Notes under the pieces: model-generated
Database searches by the model: none
What the model was told of the DNA's origin: nothing
Seen by the model: only the letters and a program-made list of their open reading frames with translations
Shown here: positions 1-7,699 of the stretch, piece after piece
How the letters are laid out: every line of letters starts with the position of its first letter
Numbering within the stretch: the first letter of the stretch is position 1
From: Clostridia bacterium
GTDB lineage: Bacteria; Bacillota_A; Clostridia; Oscillospirales; SIG627
Length of the DNA: 10,077 nucleotides
Assembly (NCBI GenBank): GCA_017508505.1
Contig: JAFVYT010000233.1
Location: 1-10,077, forward strand
Reading direction: 5' to 3'
Translations under genes and position numbers: made by a program

Positions 1-637
1 CCCCGATGAGGCAGGGGTTGTTTTTGGTGCGGCGGGAGAGGATCTGAATCACCCGCTCCAATTCCTTTTCCCGTCCGATGACGGGATCCAGCTTGCCCTC
101 CTTGGCATCCCGAGTCAGGTCGCGGCCATATTTCGAAAGGTATTTGTCCTTGCCGCGGGAGGCGCTCTTTTCCCCGCCGCCATTCTCGGCCCCCTCGGCA
201 TTGCGGCACTCCCGAATGAAGTCCCGACAGGCCTTGTAAAGCCCGTTCACGTCCACACCCAAAAGGTGCAGGATCCGCGCCGCGAGGGAATCGGAGTCTG
301 CGGAAAGGGCAAGGAGCAGATGCTCCGTTCCCGTTTCCTTTCCGTTTTTGGCGCTCTCGTAAACCGCGCTCTGGAGCATCCTCTGCGCCCGAGGGGTAAT
401 CTCCGCCGTAGCACTCTTGATGGGCTCTCCCACCTCGCACAGAGAAGAAAGCTTTTCCCGTGCCGCCTCGAAGGTGACCCCCGCCTCCTCCAGAAGGGAG
501 GCGGCGGCACTGCCCTCGGTCAGGATCAGACCCAAAAGAAGATGCTCGCTACCCACGTAGCGATGCCCCAGCTCAGAAGCGGCCTCGCTCGCGTTTTCCA
601 AAGCTCTTTTCGCGTGAAATGAAAAATTTGCCTGCAT
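1..637 (-). CDS. clpC: ClpC, AAA+ unfoldase of the ClpCP protease, N-terminal part (cut by window edge)
   Basis: ClpC is the cytoplasmic hexameric AAA+ unfoldase that feeds damaged or phospho-arginine-marked proteins to the ClpP peptidase. Translated from the ATG at 637, the protein begins [16 protein letters not shown] and carries the double Clp_N repeat: [14 protein letters not shown] near residues 24-37 and a second copy with [10 protein letters not shown] near 109-118. A Gly/Glu/Lys linker (about residues 150-168) leads into [20 protein letters not shown], the conserved entry to the first AAA domain. The window ends at ...NNPCLIG, a few residues before Walker A, so only 212 codons are present and both ATPase domains are missing. 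The start is set by AAAGGAG on the minus strand 9-10 bases upstream and by the family N-terminus. The gene lies 6 bp after the mcsB stop, so its ribosome site overlaps the mcsB 3' end, as expected for the last gene of the CtsR operon. The partial frame looks intact. Confidence 0.95.
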   Translation of the reverse strand, partial: MQANFSFHAKRALENASEAASELGHRYVGSEHLLLGLILTEGSAAASLLEEAGVTFEAAREKLSSLCEVGEPIKSATAEITPRAQRMLQSAVYESAKNGKETGTEHLLLALSADSDSLAARILHLLGVDVNGLYKACRDFIRECRNAEGAENGGGEKSASRGKDKYLSKYGRDLTRDAKEGKLDPVIGREKELERVIQILSRRTKNNPCLIG

Positions 638-643
638 ACCGTA

Positions 644-1657
644 TCACTCCTTTCGGCAAAGTGCCTCCCGTATCCTCTCGCTTCTTTTCGCATCCCGATC
701 CGCAGGGTCGGTCAGGGTGCGATCCCGCAGGATCATGGGTGCGGGGAGCACCTCCACCATCACCCGATCCAGCACGCCCACGTGCTCCGTGCCGACGATT
801 TCCCGTTCTCTGCCGAAGCGGACGAGAGAATACAGCTTCATAAATTCCGAATAACTCATTTTTCTTGCATATTTTAAGGTGCCGAGGGCACGGAGGATCC
901 GATCCTCCCACCCGAGCCGATCCTCCTTCAGAAGGCGCTCGGCGGCACTACGCTCCCATTCCTCCACCCGATCCAGCACCGAGGAGAAGACCGAAGCGAT
1001 CTCGTCGGGACTCTTTTCCCGACCGCCCTGATTGGAGATCTGATATACGTCTCCGCCCGAGCCCGTACCCTCTCCGTAGAGTCCGCGAACCACAAAGCCC
1101 AGATCTCCCAAGCGGCGCACGAGGCTCGAAATGGCCCCCGAGGCCGTGAGAGCGGGCAGATGGATCATCACGGAAAGACGCATCCCGCTGCCGAGATTGG
1201 TGGGGCAAGCGGTGAGATACCCGAGGCCGTCCCGATAGGCAATCGGAAGCCTCTCCTCTCCCTTTTTCATCCATTCCTTGGCCTTGGCCATGGCCCCCTC
1301 CACGTCGCGGCCCGCGCGGATCACCTGCAGGCGGATGTGGTCCTCCTCGTTGACCATCACGGCCACGTCTCCCTCCCGGGAGAGGAGAAGGCCACTCCCC
1401 GCCCCCTTGGCGGCAAGCTCCCGACTGGCAAGGTGGGTTTGCACGTAGGTGTTCTTCACAACGTCCTCCGCCTCTCCGAAGGGAATCGCCATAGGGCGAT
1501 ATTCCCCGAAGGCCTCTCGCACCCGCTCAAAGAGGGCTACGGCATCCGGTTCGGGAAGGCGTGCGGGAAAGGGGACCCCCTCCAAATTCCGAGCAAAGCG
1601 AACACGGGTGGACAAAACGCATCCGTTCCCCCGAGGCTCCGATTCATACCAATACAT
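644..1657 (-). CDS. mcsB: McsB, protein-arginine kinase
   Basis: McsB phosphorylates arginine residues on proteins, including the repressor CtsR, and so targets them to ClpCP. The 337-residue product is slightly shorter than the usual 350 or so. It shows the phosphagen-kinase-like domain: STRVRFARNL at 16-25, the NEEDH motif at 103-107 and CPTNLGSGMRLSVMIHLP at 151-168 with the active-site-type cysteine C151. The C-terminal helical domain contains RDAKRS at 321-326. This matches the position of the phospho-arginine-sensing RDxxRA motif described for Bacillus McsB, with Ser in place of Ala. The ATG at 1657 overlaps the mcsA stop by one base (TAATG) and has AAAGGAGG seven bases upstream. McsA is its usual activator, so the gene order supports a working McsA-McsB pair. 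Confidence 0.95.
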   Translation of the reverse strand: MYWYESEPRGNGCVLSTRVRFARNLEGVPFPARLPEPDAVALFERVREAFGEYRPMAIPFGEAEDVVKNTYVQTHLASRELAAKGAGSGLLLSREGDVAVMVNEEDHIRLQVIRAGRDVEGAMAKAKEWMKKGEERLPIAYRDGLGYLTACPTNLGSGMRLSVMIHLPALTASGAISSLVRRLGDLGFVVRGLYGEGTGSGGDVYQISNQGGREKSPDEIASVFSSVLDRVEEWERSAAERLLKEDRLGWEDRILRALGTLKYARKMSYSEFMKLYSLVRFGREREIVGTEHVGVLDRVMVEVLPAPMILRDRTLTDPADRDAKRSERIREALCRKE

Positions 1658-2166
1658 TATTTTCCCTCCTTTGCGCGGATTTCATCCCGAAGGTGCGCGG
1701 CCGTTTCGTAGTCTTCCTTCTCAACGGCAAGGCGAAGCCGATCCCGAAGGACGGAAATCTCGTCCTTCTCCGTCTCGGCAGGGGCGTCCGCAGGCTTCTG
1801 GGCGGGCTCCGCTTTCTGCGGGGTACCGAGGCGACCGCCGCCGTAGCCCTTCCCGATGAAGGCAGACAAATCCAGCCCCTCGGCAAAGGTGTCGTAGCAG
1901 GCGGCACAGCCGAAGCGTCCCTTCTGCCGAAGGCTCGCCCGATCCATCCCGCAAACGGGGCATCTGAGAGAGGGAGACTCTGCCCGCTTTACGGGGGCAA
2001 ACAATCCCATCCCTCCGAAAAAGTCCTCTGCGAGGCTCCCGAAGCCGAGGCCCGCCTTCGACGCACAGTCAGGGCAAAGATACCATTCCCGCACCGTGCC
2101 GTTCACCGTCTCGTGATAGTGTACGCTTGCGTTTTCCTTCCCGCAAGCAGAACAAATATGTTTCAT
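1657..2166 (-). CDS. mcsA: McsA, zinc-binding activator of McsB with UVR domain
   Basis: McsA is the small cytoplasmic adaptor that stimulates McsB kinase activity. The 169-residue product has two four-cysteine clusters suited to zinc: C5/C8 with C31/C34, and C69/C72 with C87/C90. A Pro/Ala/Glu-rich linker (about 115-135) follows, then a C-terminal UVR domain (about 136-167, LRDRLRLAVEKEDYETAAHL), the usual McsA layout. An upstream start at 2283 is open in this frame, but the ATG at 2166 is preferred. It begins MKHICSACGK directly at the first cysteine pair, has AGGGAGAG just upstream and overlaps the ctsR stop as ATGA, the common translational coupling in this operon. The stop overlaps the mcsB start by one base. 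Confidence 0.93.
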   Translation of the reverse strand: MKHICSACGKENASVHYHETVNGTVREWYLCPDCASKAGLGFGSLAEDFFGGMGLFAPVKRAESPSLRCPVCGMDRASLRQKGRFGCAACYDTFAEGLDLSAFIGKGYGGGRLGTPQKAEPAQKPADAPAETEKDEISVLRDRLRLAVEKEDYETAAHLRDEIRAKEGK

Positions 2167-2633
2167 ATTCCACTCTCCCTTTCTGCCAAAATTTCCAAAA
2201 TCGCCGTTTGTAAAATGCGGGCTCTCACCCGATCCCGCCCGTCCCGACAAATCTCTGAGAGAGCGCGGTCGGACAGGGCGCAAAGCAAAAGCTTTGCCTC
2301 CCGCTCCAGCAGGATCCCGTGGGCGATCATCTCCGTCAAAAACAGCCTGGCACTTTCAAAATCAATTTCTGTCCCCACGGCGTGATAAAAACGCATCAGA
2401 ACCTCGTTTTCCCCCATGGGAACCTTGCGAATGCGGACGAAGCCGCCACCGCCCCGTCGACTCTCCACCAGATACCCCCGCTCGGGGGTAAAGCGGGAGG
2501 TGATGACGTAGTTGATCTGGCTGGGAACGCAGCCCATCCGCTCCGCCAGCTCGTTTCGGACAATGGAAACCTCGCCTCCTGCCTCCTCCAGCATCTCCTC
2601 GAGAAGTCTTGCGATCCGTTGCGACAATATCAT
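2163..2633 (-). CDS. ctsR: CtsR, transcriptional repressor of class III heat-shock genes
   Basis: CtsR is a dimeric winged-helix repressor that binds direct heptad repeats RGTCAAANANRGTCAAA in front of clp genes. Heat or McsB activity inactivates it. The 156-residue protein has the N-terminal DNA-binding domain (about residues 1-70). It includes the CVPSQINYVITSRFTPERGY recognition region at 35-54 and the glycine-rich wing RRGGGGFVRI at 59-68, the family signature. The C-terminal dimerisation domain (about 78-150) is alpha-helical in character. The ATG at 2633 is preceded by AGGAGG at 2640-2645. Two perfect CtsR operators flank its own promoter, which supports both the identity and autoregulation. 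The gene is first in the ctsR-mcsA-mcsB-clpC operon and its stop overlaps mcsA by four bases. Confidence 0.96.
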   Translation of the reverse strand: MILSQRIARLLEEMLEEAGGEVSIVRNELAERMGCVPSQINYVITSRFTPERGYLVESRRGGGGFVRIRKVPMGENEVLMRFYHAVGTEIDFESARLFLTEMIAHGILLEREAKLLLCALSDRALSEICRDGRDRVRARILQTAILEILAERESGI

Positions 2634-2653
2634 ATTCGGCCTCCTTTTTTGAC

Positions 2654-2670
2654 TTTGACTTTCTTTGACC
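2654..2670 (-). promoter_or_regulatory. CtsR operator O2 (downstream of the -10 box)
   Basis: On the minus strand this reads GGTCAAAGAAAGTCAAA, a perfect match to the CtsR consensus RGTCAAA-NAN-RGTCAAA. It lies just after the -10 box, roughly at +4 to +20, where a bound repressor would block transcription initiation. A third heptad, AGTCAAA (2648-2654), shares one base with it and runs towards the ctsR ribosome site. Confidence 0.93.
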
Positions 2671-2680
2671 TTTCGCTATT

Positions 2681-2708
2681 ATTATACCACAATCCGCGCT
2701 TTTGTCAA
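2681..2708 (-). promoter_or_regulatory. Sigma-A promoter of the ctsR-mcsA-mcsB-clpC operon
   Basis: On the minus strand a perfect -35 TTGACA (2703-2708), a 16-bp spacer and a perfect -10 TATAAT (2681-2686) preceded by TG (extended -10) are visible. The predicted start is near 2674, giving a leader of about 40 bases. CtsR operators touch the promoter on both sides, so strong basal elements are combined with tight repression. Confidence 0.92.
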
Positions 2709-2725
2709 GGTCAAAGAAAGTCAAA
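2709..2725 (+). promoter_or_regulatory. CtsR operator O1 (abutting the -35 box)
   Basis: The plus strand reads GGTCAAAGAAAGTCAAA, base for base the same 17-mer as O2 but in the opposite orientation. It begins directly next to the -35 hexamer (2703-2708). Centre-to-centre distance to O2 is 55 bp, about five helical turns, so two CtsR dimers could sit on the same DNA face around the promoter. Confidence 0.92.
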
Positions 2726-2811
2726 AATGATCCTTTTTCGCTCGTTTTAAACGGATTTTTCGCAAAAATCGCCACAGATCGCCTCCGCTTTCACTTTTTT
2801 GCGGGTTTTTC

Positions 2812-2840
2812 TTGCAAATCACGGGGGAAAATGATACAAT
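2812..2840 (+). promoter_or_regulatory. Probable sigma-A promoter of trmB and the pseudouridine synthase gene
   Basis: TTGCAA (2812-2817), a 17-bp spacer and TACAAT (2835-2840) with an upstream TG (extended -10) are correctly spaced. A start near 2847 gives a leader of about 45 bases to the ATG at 2892. It points away from the ctsR promoter. The stretch between the two promoters (2726-2811) holds a small AT-rich hairpin (GATTTTT-CGC-AAAAATC, 2754-2770) and no gene. Confidence 0.75.
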
Positions 2841-2891
2841 ACCCTTGCCTTTTTCAAGGTGATAAAATATAAGAAACGGAACCGTAGCCTT

Positions 2892-3542
2892 ATGAGAATG
2901 AGAAAGAAAAAGCACACCGAGGATCGCCTTGCGGTCTGTGCCGATATCCTCGTGACAAGTCCCGCGGAGCATCGGGGCGCCTGGAGAAGCCTGTTCGGAG
3001 AAGGCAGTGAGGGAAGGCGTCTGGAGGTGGAGATCGGCTGCGGAAAGGGAGCCTTCATTCTGGAGATGGCCCGCCGCCGACCCGAGACCCTCTTCGTGGC
3101 GGTGGAGTACTGCCGCGAGGCAATGCTCCTTGCGGTGGAAAAGGTCCACGCCGCCGCCCTTGAAAACGTGCGCTTTCTGAATGCGGACGCCGCCCTTCTG
3201 GCAGAGTATTTTGCCCCCGGGGAGGTGGATGCGATCTATCTGAACTTTTCCGACCCCTGGCCCAAGGCACGCCACGCCAAGCGCCGCCTGACCGCCCCCT
3301 CCTTTCTGGAGGTGTACCGCACGATCCTTGCGGACGCGGGCTTCATCCGTCAAAAGACCGACAACGTCCTTCTCTTCGAATCCTCCTTGGAAAACTACGC
3401 GGCCTGCGGATGGCGCACCGAGGGGATCTGCCGTGACCTGCACGCCTCTCCCGAGGCTGCAGACAACATCCTGACCGAGTACGAGATTACCTTCTCCGGA
3501 AAGGGTCTGACCATCAACGCCGTCACGGCTTATAAGAAATGA
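2892..3542 (+). CDS. trmB: TrmB, tRNA (guanine-N7)-methyltransferase (m7G46)
   Basis: TrmB uses S-adenosylmethionine to methylate N7 of G46 in the tRNA variable loop. The 216-residue protein is of normal family length. It has the SAM-binding loop EIGCGKGAF at 47-55, the TrmB signature DPWPKARHAKRRL at 121-133 (usual form DPWPKKRHxKRRL), TDN at 156-158 and the C-terminal TEYE motif at 195-198. The frame also allows a GTG start at 2859, 11 codons upstream. The ATG at 2892 is chosen because MRMRKK is the typical family N-terminus and the GTG would leave a leader of only about 12 bases with no ribosome site. Even the ATG has only a weak purine-rich site, so the start is less certain than the identity. 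The stop overlaps the next gene as ATGA. Confidence 0.93.
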   Translation: MRMRKKKHTEDRLAVCADILVTSPAEHRGAWRSLFGEGSEGRRLEVEIGCGKGAFILEMARRRPETLFVAVEYCREAMLLAVEKVHAAALENVRFLNADAALLAEYFAPGEVDAIYLNFSDPWPKARHAKRRLTAPSFLEVYRTILADAGFIRQKTDNVLLFESSLENYAACGWRTEGICRDLHASPEAADNILTEYEITFSGKGLTINAVTAYKK

Positions 3543-4477
3543 AGCTTTATACCGTCGAAAAAAACGACGCGGGTCAGCGTCTGGACAAATTTGTCCTGAA
3601 GGTGACCACAGGGCTGCCCCATTCCCTTCTCTATAAGGCCATCCGCACCAAAAAGATCAAGGTCAACCGCAAGCGCTGCGAGCCCGGACAGCTTTTGCAA
3701 GAAAAGGACACGGTGCAGCTCTTTTTATCCCCCGACTTTTTCGGGGAGGGAGAGGAGCCGTGGAAGAGCCTGACCCCTCGCGTCACGGTGATCTTTGAGG
3801 ACGAGAATCTTCTGATCTGCCACAAGGACGCGGGCATCTCCTGCCACAGCGACGAGGGGCAGAAAAGCGGCACCCTCATTGATCATATCAAAGCCTATCT
3901 TTATAAAAAGGGAGAATTTTGTCCCGAGAAGGAAAATTCCTTTGCTCCCGCGCTGTGCAATCGCATCGACCGCAACACCTGCGGCCTTGTGATCTGTGCC
4001 AAAAACGCCGTAGCCTTACGGGAGATGAACCGCCTGATTCGGGAGCGGATGGTGGAAAAGGAGTATCTGGCATGGATCCACGGCAGCTGGACCGGCCCCG
4101 AGCGCGTCACGGTCTACCTAAAAAAGGATTCGAAGCAGAACCGCGTTTTCGTCTCGGACACACCGCGCCCGGAGCACCTGACGGCCATCACCCGCATCGA
4201 GCCCGTCTTTTACGACAAAAAAAGAGATCGGGAGCTGGTTCGCATCGGTCTTGAAACGGGGCGCACCCACCAGATCCGCGCCACCCTGGCGCACCTCGGG
4301 CACCCCTTGGTGGGAGATTCCAAATACGGTCACGACCGCGCCGACCCCGACTTTGCCCATCAGGCGCTCTTCGCTCACAGCCTGACCCTCTCACCCGACC
4401 CCTCCTCCCCCTTGTTTTACCTTGCGGGACGGGTGATCACCGACGGGGAAAATCCCCTTTTTTGCCCCAAAAAATAA
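3539..4477 (+). CDS. RluA-family RNA pseudouridine synthase
   Basis: This enzyme isomerises specific uridines to pseudouridine, most likely in 23S rRNA. The exact site cannot be told from the sequence. The 312-residue protein has an N-terminal S4 RNA-binding domain (about 12-62, AGQRLDKFVLKVTTG) and a catalytic domain. The latter carries NRIDRNTCGL at 141-150, with D144 as the predicted catalytic aspartate, and GRTHQIRATLAHLGHPLVGD at 241-260, the second family signature. The catalytic motif reads NRID rather than the HRLD seen in the Escherichia coli enzymes. As far as I recall this variant occurs in other Firmicutes RluA proteins, so it need not mean loss of activity. The ATG overlaps the trmB stop (ATGA) and no good ribosome site precedes it, so translation is probably coupled to trmB. 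Both genes modify stable RNA. Confidence 0.9.
   Translation: MKLYTVEKNDAGQRLDKFVLKVTTGLPHSLLYKAIRTKKIKVNRKRCEPGQLLQEKDTVQLFLSPDFFGEGEEPWKSLTPRVTVIFEDENLLICHKDAGISCHSDEGQKSGTLIDHIKAYLYKKGEFCPEKENSFAPALCNRIDRNTCGLVICAKNAVALREMNRLIRERMVEKEYLAWIHGSWTGPERVTVYLKKDSKQNRVFVSDTPRPEHLTAITRIEPVFYDKKRDRELVRIGLETGRTHQIRATLAHLGHPLVGDSKYGHDRADPDFAHQALFAHSLTLSPDPSSPLFYLAGRVITDGENPLFCPKK
4445..4463 (+). terminator. Weak terminator-like hairpin at the 3' end of the pseudouridine synthase gene
   Basis: GGGGA-AAA-TCCCC (4445-4457) forms a 5-bp stem with a 3-base loop, followed by six T (4458-4463). It lies inside the last codons of the gene. The stem is short, so it may be incidental. The clearer terminator is at 4642-4674. 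Confidence 0.3.
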
Positions 4478-4492
4478 ATTTTTCTTCCTCCC

Positions 4493-4608
4493 GTTTTCCA
4501 CAACCCAAGAGGCGAGAGCCTGTGGAAAACTCTGTGGGTTTTGGGGAGAAACCCCTTGTTTCGGGACATTTTATTCCCAATTTCCCCAAAACAGCCTGTG
4601 GAAAACTC
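4493..4608. repeat. Structured intergenic region with nested inverted repeats and three DnaA-box-like motifs
   Basis: Two 10-bp perfect inverted pairs are present. GTTTTCCACA (4493-4502) pairs with TGTGGAAAAC (4521-4530), and GTTTTGGGGA (4538-4547) pairs with TCCCCAAAAC (4583-4592). A third TGTGGAAAAC lies at 4597-4606. The 16-mer AGCCTGTGGAAAACTC is directly repeated at 4517-4532 and 4593-4608. Inside the first pair is GGC-GAGA-GCC, a GNRA-type tetraloop hairpin. Each TTTTCCACA/TGTGGAAAA is one mismatch from the DnaA box TTATCCACA. The 5' arm at 4493 can pair with either downstream copy, giving two exclusive folds. No coding frame is credible here. The role is unknown; DnaA binding and a cis-acting RNA are both possible. 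Confidence 0.7.
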
Positions 4609-4641
4609 AAAATTTGACCCTTGTCGCATTTATCCTTTTTC

Positions 4642-4674
4642 CTCCCTCCCACAAAAAAAGGAGGGAGTTTTTTT
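4642..4674 (+). terminator. Rho-independent terminator between the trmB operon and dnaG
   Basis: CTCCCTCC (4642-4649) and GGAGGGAG (4660-4667) form a perfect 8-bp stem around a 10-base A-rich loop, followed by seven T (4668-4674). It would end transcripts coming from trmB and the pseudouridine synthase gene. The 69 bases from here to dnaG contain TATATA (4707-4712) as a possible -10 box, but no -35 hexamer at proper spacing, so the dnaG promoter is not identified. Confidence 0.85.
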
Positions 4675-4743
4675 GCGAAAAAAAAGTAATTTTCGTTTTT
4701 TGGCCGTATATAGGAGTAAAGAAAAGAGAAAGGAGGCGGAATT

Positions 4744-6534
4744 TTGCGAATTCCCGAGAGCTTTATTCAGGAAGTCATTTTCCGAAATCCCTTGGAGGAG
4801 ATCGTTTCTCAGTACGCCACGCTGAAGCGTGCGGGAAGCAATATGGTCTGCTGCTGCCCCTTTCACAATGAAAAGACACCCTCCTTCACCCTTTACTCCA
4901 ACCCCAGCCACTACTACTGCTACGGTTGCGGTGCAGGCGGCGACGTGATCACCTTCGTCCGTCAGATGGAGAATCTCGATTACGTAGCGGCGATAGAATT
5001 TCTGGCCAATCGGGCGGGACTGCCGATGCCCGTCTCCGCTCCGGGAGAGAAGCGGGTGGACAAAAAGCGCTTTTACGAAATGAACGCCGAGGCGGCGCGC
5101 TTCTGGCATAAATACCTCTTTTCCCCCGGCGGCAAGGTGGGCCTTGATTATCTGGTGGGGCGAGGCCTCGGCCTTCCCATCATCAAGCGCTTCGGCCTTG
5201 GCTACGCACCGGACTCCTGGGACGCTCTGACGGGGCATCTGACCTCCCTCGGCTATCGCCCGGAGGAAATCAAGGAGGCCTTTCTCGGAGGCATCGGGAA
5301 GAACGGTCGCCTCTTCGACTATTTTCGCGGCAGGGCTATGTTTCCCATCATCGACGTTTCGGGAAACGTGGTGGCCTTCAGCGGACGGCAGGTTGCCCCG
5401 ATGAAGGACGGTGACCGCAAATATTTCAACACCAACGACACCCCCGTTTTCAAAAAAAGCCGCGTGCTCTTTGGCCTGAACGTCGCCAAAAACTGTCCCG
5501 AGAAGGAATTGGTCTTATGCGAGGGCAATATGGATGCGGTTTCCCTGCACGCCCACGGGATCAGCGGGGCCATCGCATCCCTGGGCACCGCCCTGACGGC
5601 CGATCAGTGCCGACTCCTTGCCCGCTATACCGATCGGGTCTGCATTTGCTACGACTCGGACCGAGCCGGACGAGCAGCTACGATCAAGGCCATTCGCCTT
5701 CTGCGGAAGGCGGGCCTGCGCGTCAGGGTGATGACCTTGACGGGCAAGGATGCCAAAGGAAACGACGTCAAGGACCCCGACGACTTCATCCGTACCTTTG
5801 GCAAGGGCGCCTTTGAAAAATTTCAGAAGGAGGCCCCCGGGGCCATCGAATATCTCTTTGCACAGATCCGTGATCGTCACGAGCTGGACACCATGGACGG
5901 CAAAAACGCCTTCATCAAGGACTGCATTGAGCTTTTCTCCGAGGTACAGAGCCCCGTGGAGCAGGAGCTTTACATCAGCCGCGCCGCAGAGGTAACGGGT
6001 CTGCCGAAGGAGATCATTCGGGTGCAGACCGTCAAGCGCACCGTGGGGGAGGCCAAAAAGGAGCAAAAGGAAAAGCTGGATCGGGAGATCCGAAAAAGTC
6101 AGGGACTGGGAAACCGCGTCAACCCGGACAAGGCAAAATTCGCCTCCAGCGCCGCAAAGGAGGAGGCAATCCTCGGCATCCTGCTGCTCCGCGAGGAATA
6201 TCTTCTGGATCAGAAGCTCCGCCCGAAGCTCGACCCGAGCACCTTTCGGTGCGAGTTCTGCCGCAGGGCGCTGGACGCGCTCCTTCGCGCCACCGAGGAA
6301 GCGGAGAGCTTCTCCTTTTCCGCTCTGAACGAGGCCTTCACCCCCGCCGAAATCGGGGAGCTGGAGGGAATGAAAAAGAAGCGGGAGGAGCTGGGAAACA
6401 ACACCCCCGCGGTTTTAATGGAGCTTTTGAGTCGTCTGGAGGACGAAAAAAAACAAAAAGAATTGAAGCAGCAGCCTCTTTCAACCGAGTGGATGGAGCA
6501 GCTGAAAGCGCAAAAATCAAGGAAGGATCAGTAA
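4744..6534 (+). CDS. dnaG: DnaG, DNA primase
   Basis: DnaG makes the RNA primers for DNA replication and acts with the DnaB-type helicase at the fork. The 596-residue length is normal. The N-terminal CHC2 zinc finger uses C38, H41, C59 and C62 ([11 protein letters not shown] then YYCYGCG). The catalytic core has [20 protein letters not shown] and a Toprim fold with E260 in [12 protein letters not shown] and D304/D306 in [11 protein letters not shown], the metal-binding acids. The C-terminal third (about residues 440-596) is the diverse helicase-binding region, Lys/Glu-rich at its end. The start codon is TTG: AAAGGAGG at 4729-4736 sits seven bases upstream, and the reading [11 protein letters not shown] matches the family N-terminus. 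rpoD follows after one base, so the two are co-transcribed. Confidence 0.97.
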   Translation: MRIPESFIQEVIFRNPLEEIVSQYATLKRAGSNMVCCCPFHNEKTPSFTLYSNPSHYYCYGCGAGGDVITFVRQMENLDYVAAIEFLANRAGLPMPVSAPGEKRVDKKRFYEMNAEAARFWHKYLFSPGGKVGLDYLVGRGLGLPIIKRFGLGYAPDSWDALTGHLTSLGYRPEEIKEAFLGGIGKNGRLFDYFRGRAMFPIIDVSGNVVAFSGRQVAPMKDGDRKYFNTNDTPVFKKSRVLFGLNVAKNCPEKELVLCEGNMDAVSLHAHGISGAIASLGTALTADQCRLLARYTDRVCICYDSDRAGRAATIKAIRLLRKAGLRVRVMTLTGKDAKGNDVKDPDDFIRTFGKGAFEKFQKEAPGAIEYLFAQIRDRHELDTMDGKNAFIKDCIELFSEVQSPVEQELYISRAAEVTGLPKEIIRVQTVKRTVGEAKKEQKEKLDREIRKSQGLGNRVNPDKAKFASSAAKEEAILGILLLREEYLLDQKLRPKLDPSTFRCEFCRRALDALLRATEEAESFSFSALNEAFTPAEIGELEGMKKKREELGNNTPAVLMELLSRLEDEKKQKELKQQPLSTEWMEQLKAQKSRKDQ

Positions 6535-6535
6535 T

Positions 6536-7699
6536 ATGACAAAAAAGAAAAGTGCCGAAGTCAAAGAAAAGGAAGAGCTTTCCCCCGAGATGAAGCTCAA
6601 AAAGGCCTTTGACGCCATCATCGAAAAGGGCAAGGCCAAGGGCAGCCTGACCAACGCCGAGGTCATGGCAATGCTGGAGGACGTAGAATACGAGTCCGAC
6701 CAGCTGGAAAAGCTCTACGACGTGCTGGAGGCGTCCGGAGTGGACATTTCCTCCTTTATGGAGGCGCCGGATCTGGAGGAGCTCAAGGCCGAGGAAGAGG
6801 TCGAGGCTATGGAGACCAGCCAGGATATGGAGCAGATGCTGCAGGGCGAGGGTCTCGCTCTGGAGGATCACGTCAGAATGTACTTAAAGGAGATCGGCAA
6901 GGTTCCCCTGTTGTCCGGAGATGAGGAATTGGAGCTTGCCCGCGTGATGATCGAGGGCGAGAACGAAGCAGAGCGGGATGCCGCAAAGCAAAAGCTCGTG
7001 GAGGCAAACCTGCGTCTGGTGGTCAGCATCGCAAAGCGCTACGTGGGCAGAGGAATGTTTTTCCTCGATCTGATTCAGGAGGGCAATCTGGGTCTGATGA
7101 AGGCCGTAGAGAAGTTCGACTACAACAAGGGCTTTAAGTTCTCCACCTACGCCACCTGGTGGATTCGCCAGGCCATCACCCGTGCCATCGCCGATCAAGC
7201 CAGAACCATCCGTATCCCCGTTCATATGGTGGAGACCATCAACAAGGTTCTGCGCGTTTCCCGCCAGCTTCTGCAGGAATTGGGCCACGAGGCCAGCGCC
7301 GAGGAGATCGCCGAGGTGATGAACATTCCCGTGGAAAAGGTGCGCGAGACGATGAAGATCGCTCAGGAGCCCGTTTCTCTGGAGACCCCCATCGGCGAGG
7401 AGGAAGACAGCCATCTGGGAGATTTTATTCCCGACGACGACGCTCCCGCCCCCGCAGAGGCCGCCAGCTATACCATGCTGCGGGAGCATCTGGACGAGGT
7501 GCTGCACACCCTTACCCCCAGAGAAATGCAGGTCTTGAAGCTCCGCTTCGGCTTTGACGACGGCAGAAGCCGCACTCTGGAGGAGGTCGGCAAGGAGTTC
7601 AACATCACCCGTGAAAGAATCCGTCAGATCGAGGCCAAGGCTCTGCGCAAGCTTCGCCATCCCAGCCGCGCAAAGAAGCTCAAGGACTATCTGGATTAA
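6536..7699 (+). CDS. rpoD: RpoD (SigA), primary sigma factor of RNA polymerase
   Basis: This is the housekeeping sigma factor that directs RNA polymerase to TTGACA/TATAAT promoters like those seen in this window. The 387 residues cover all regions. A region 1.1-like N-terminus (about 20-72) is followed by a short acidic linker (80-105, Glu-rich). Region 1.2 starts at [11 protein letters not shown] (111-121). Region 2 spans about 156-226, with [19 protein letters not shown] and [13 protein letters not shown] for -10 recognition. Region 3 spans about 235-310. Region 4 includes the helix-turn-helix [20 protein letters not shown] (347-366) for -35 recognition. The ATG lies one base after the dnaG stop, with AAGGAAGGA as ribosome site inside the dnaG 3' end. 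No clear hairpin terminator follows the stop. Confidence 0.98.
   Translation: MTKKKSAEVKEKEELSPEMKLKKAFDAIIEKGKAKGSLTNAEVMAMLEDVEYESDQLEKLYDVLEASGVDISSFMEAPDLEELKAEEEVEAMETSQDMEQMLQGEGLALEDHVRMYLKEIGKVPLLSGDEELELARVMIEGENEAERDAAKQKLVEANLRLVVSIAKRYVGRGMFFLDLIQEGNLGLMKAVEKFDYNKGFKFSTYATWWIRQAITRAIADQARTIRIPVHMVETINKVLRVSRQLLQELGHEASAEEIAEVMNIPVEKVRETMKIAQEPVSLETPIGEEEDSHLGDFIPDDDAPAPAEAASYTMLREHLDEVLHTLTPREMQVLKLRFGFDDGRSRTLEEVGKEFNITRERIRQIEAKALRKLRHPSRAKKLKDYLD

Noticed and set aside
2167..2283. N-terminal extension of McsA
   Set aside because: It lies wholly inside ctsR and has no zinc-finger sequence. The ATG at 2166 with its ribosome site and ATGA overlap is the normal start.
1561..2385. 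Plus-strand frame of 274 codons opposite mcsA and ctsR
   Set aside because: It is the complement of well-identified genes with signature motifs, and its own translation is Arg/Pro-rich without recognisable domains.
2754..2803. AT-rich hairpins between the ctsR and trmB promoters as a terminator or small RNA
   Set aside because: Stems are short A/T runs expected by chance in such DNA, and no transcript would need to end there because the promoters diverge.
2859..2891. GTG start giving trmB eleven more codons
   Set aside because: No ribosome site precedes it, it lies about 12 bases from the predicted transcript start, and the family N-terminus begins at the ATG at 2892.
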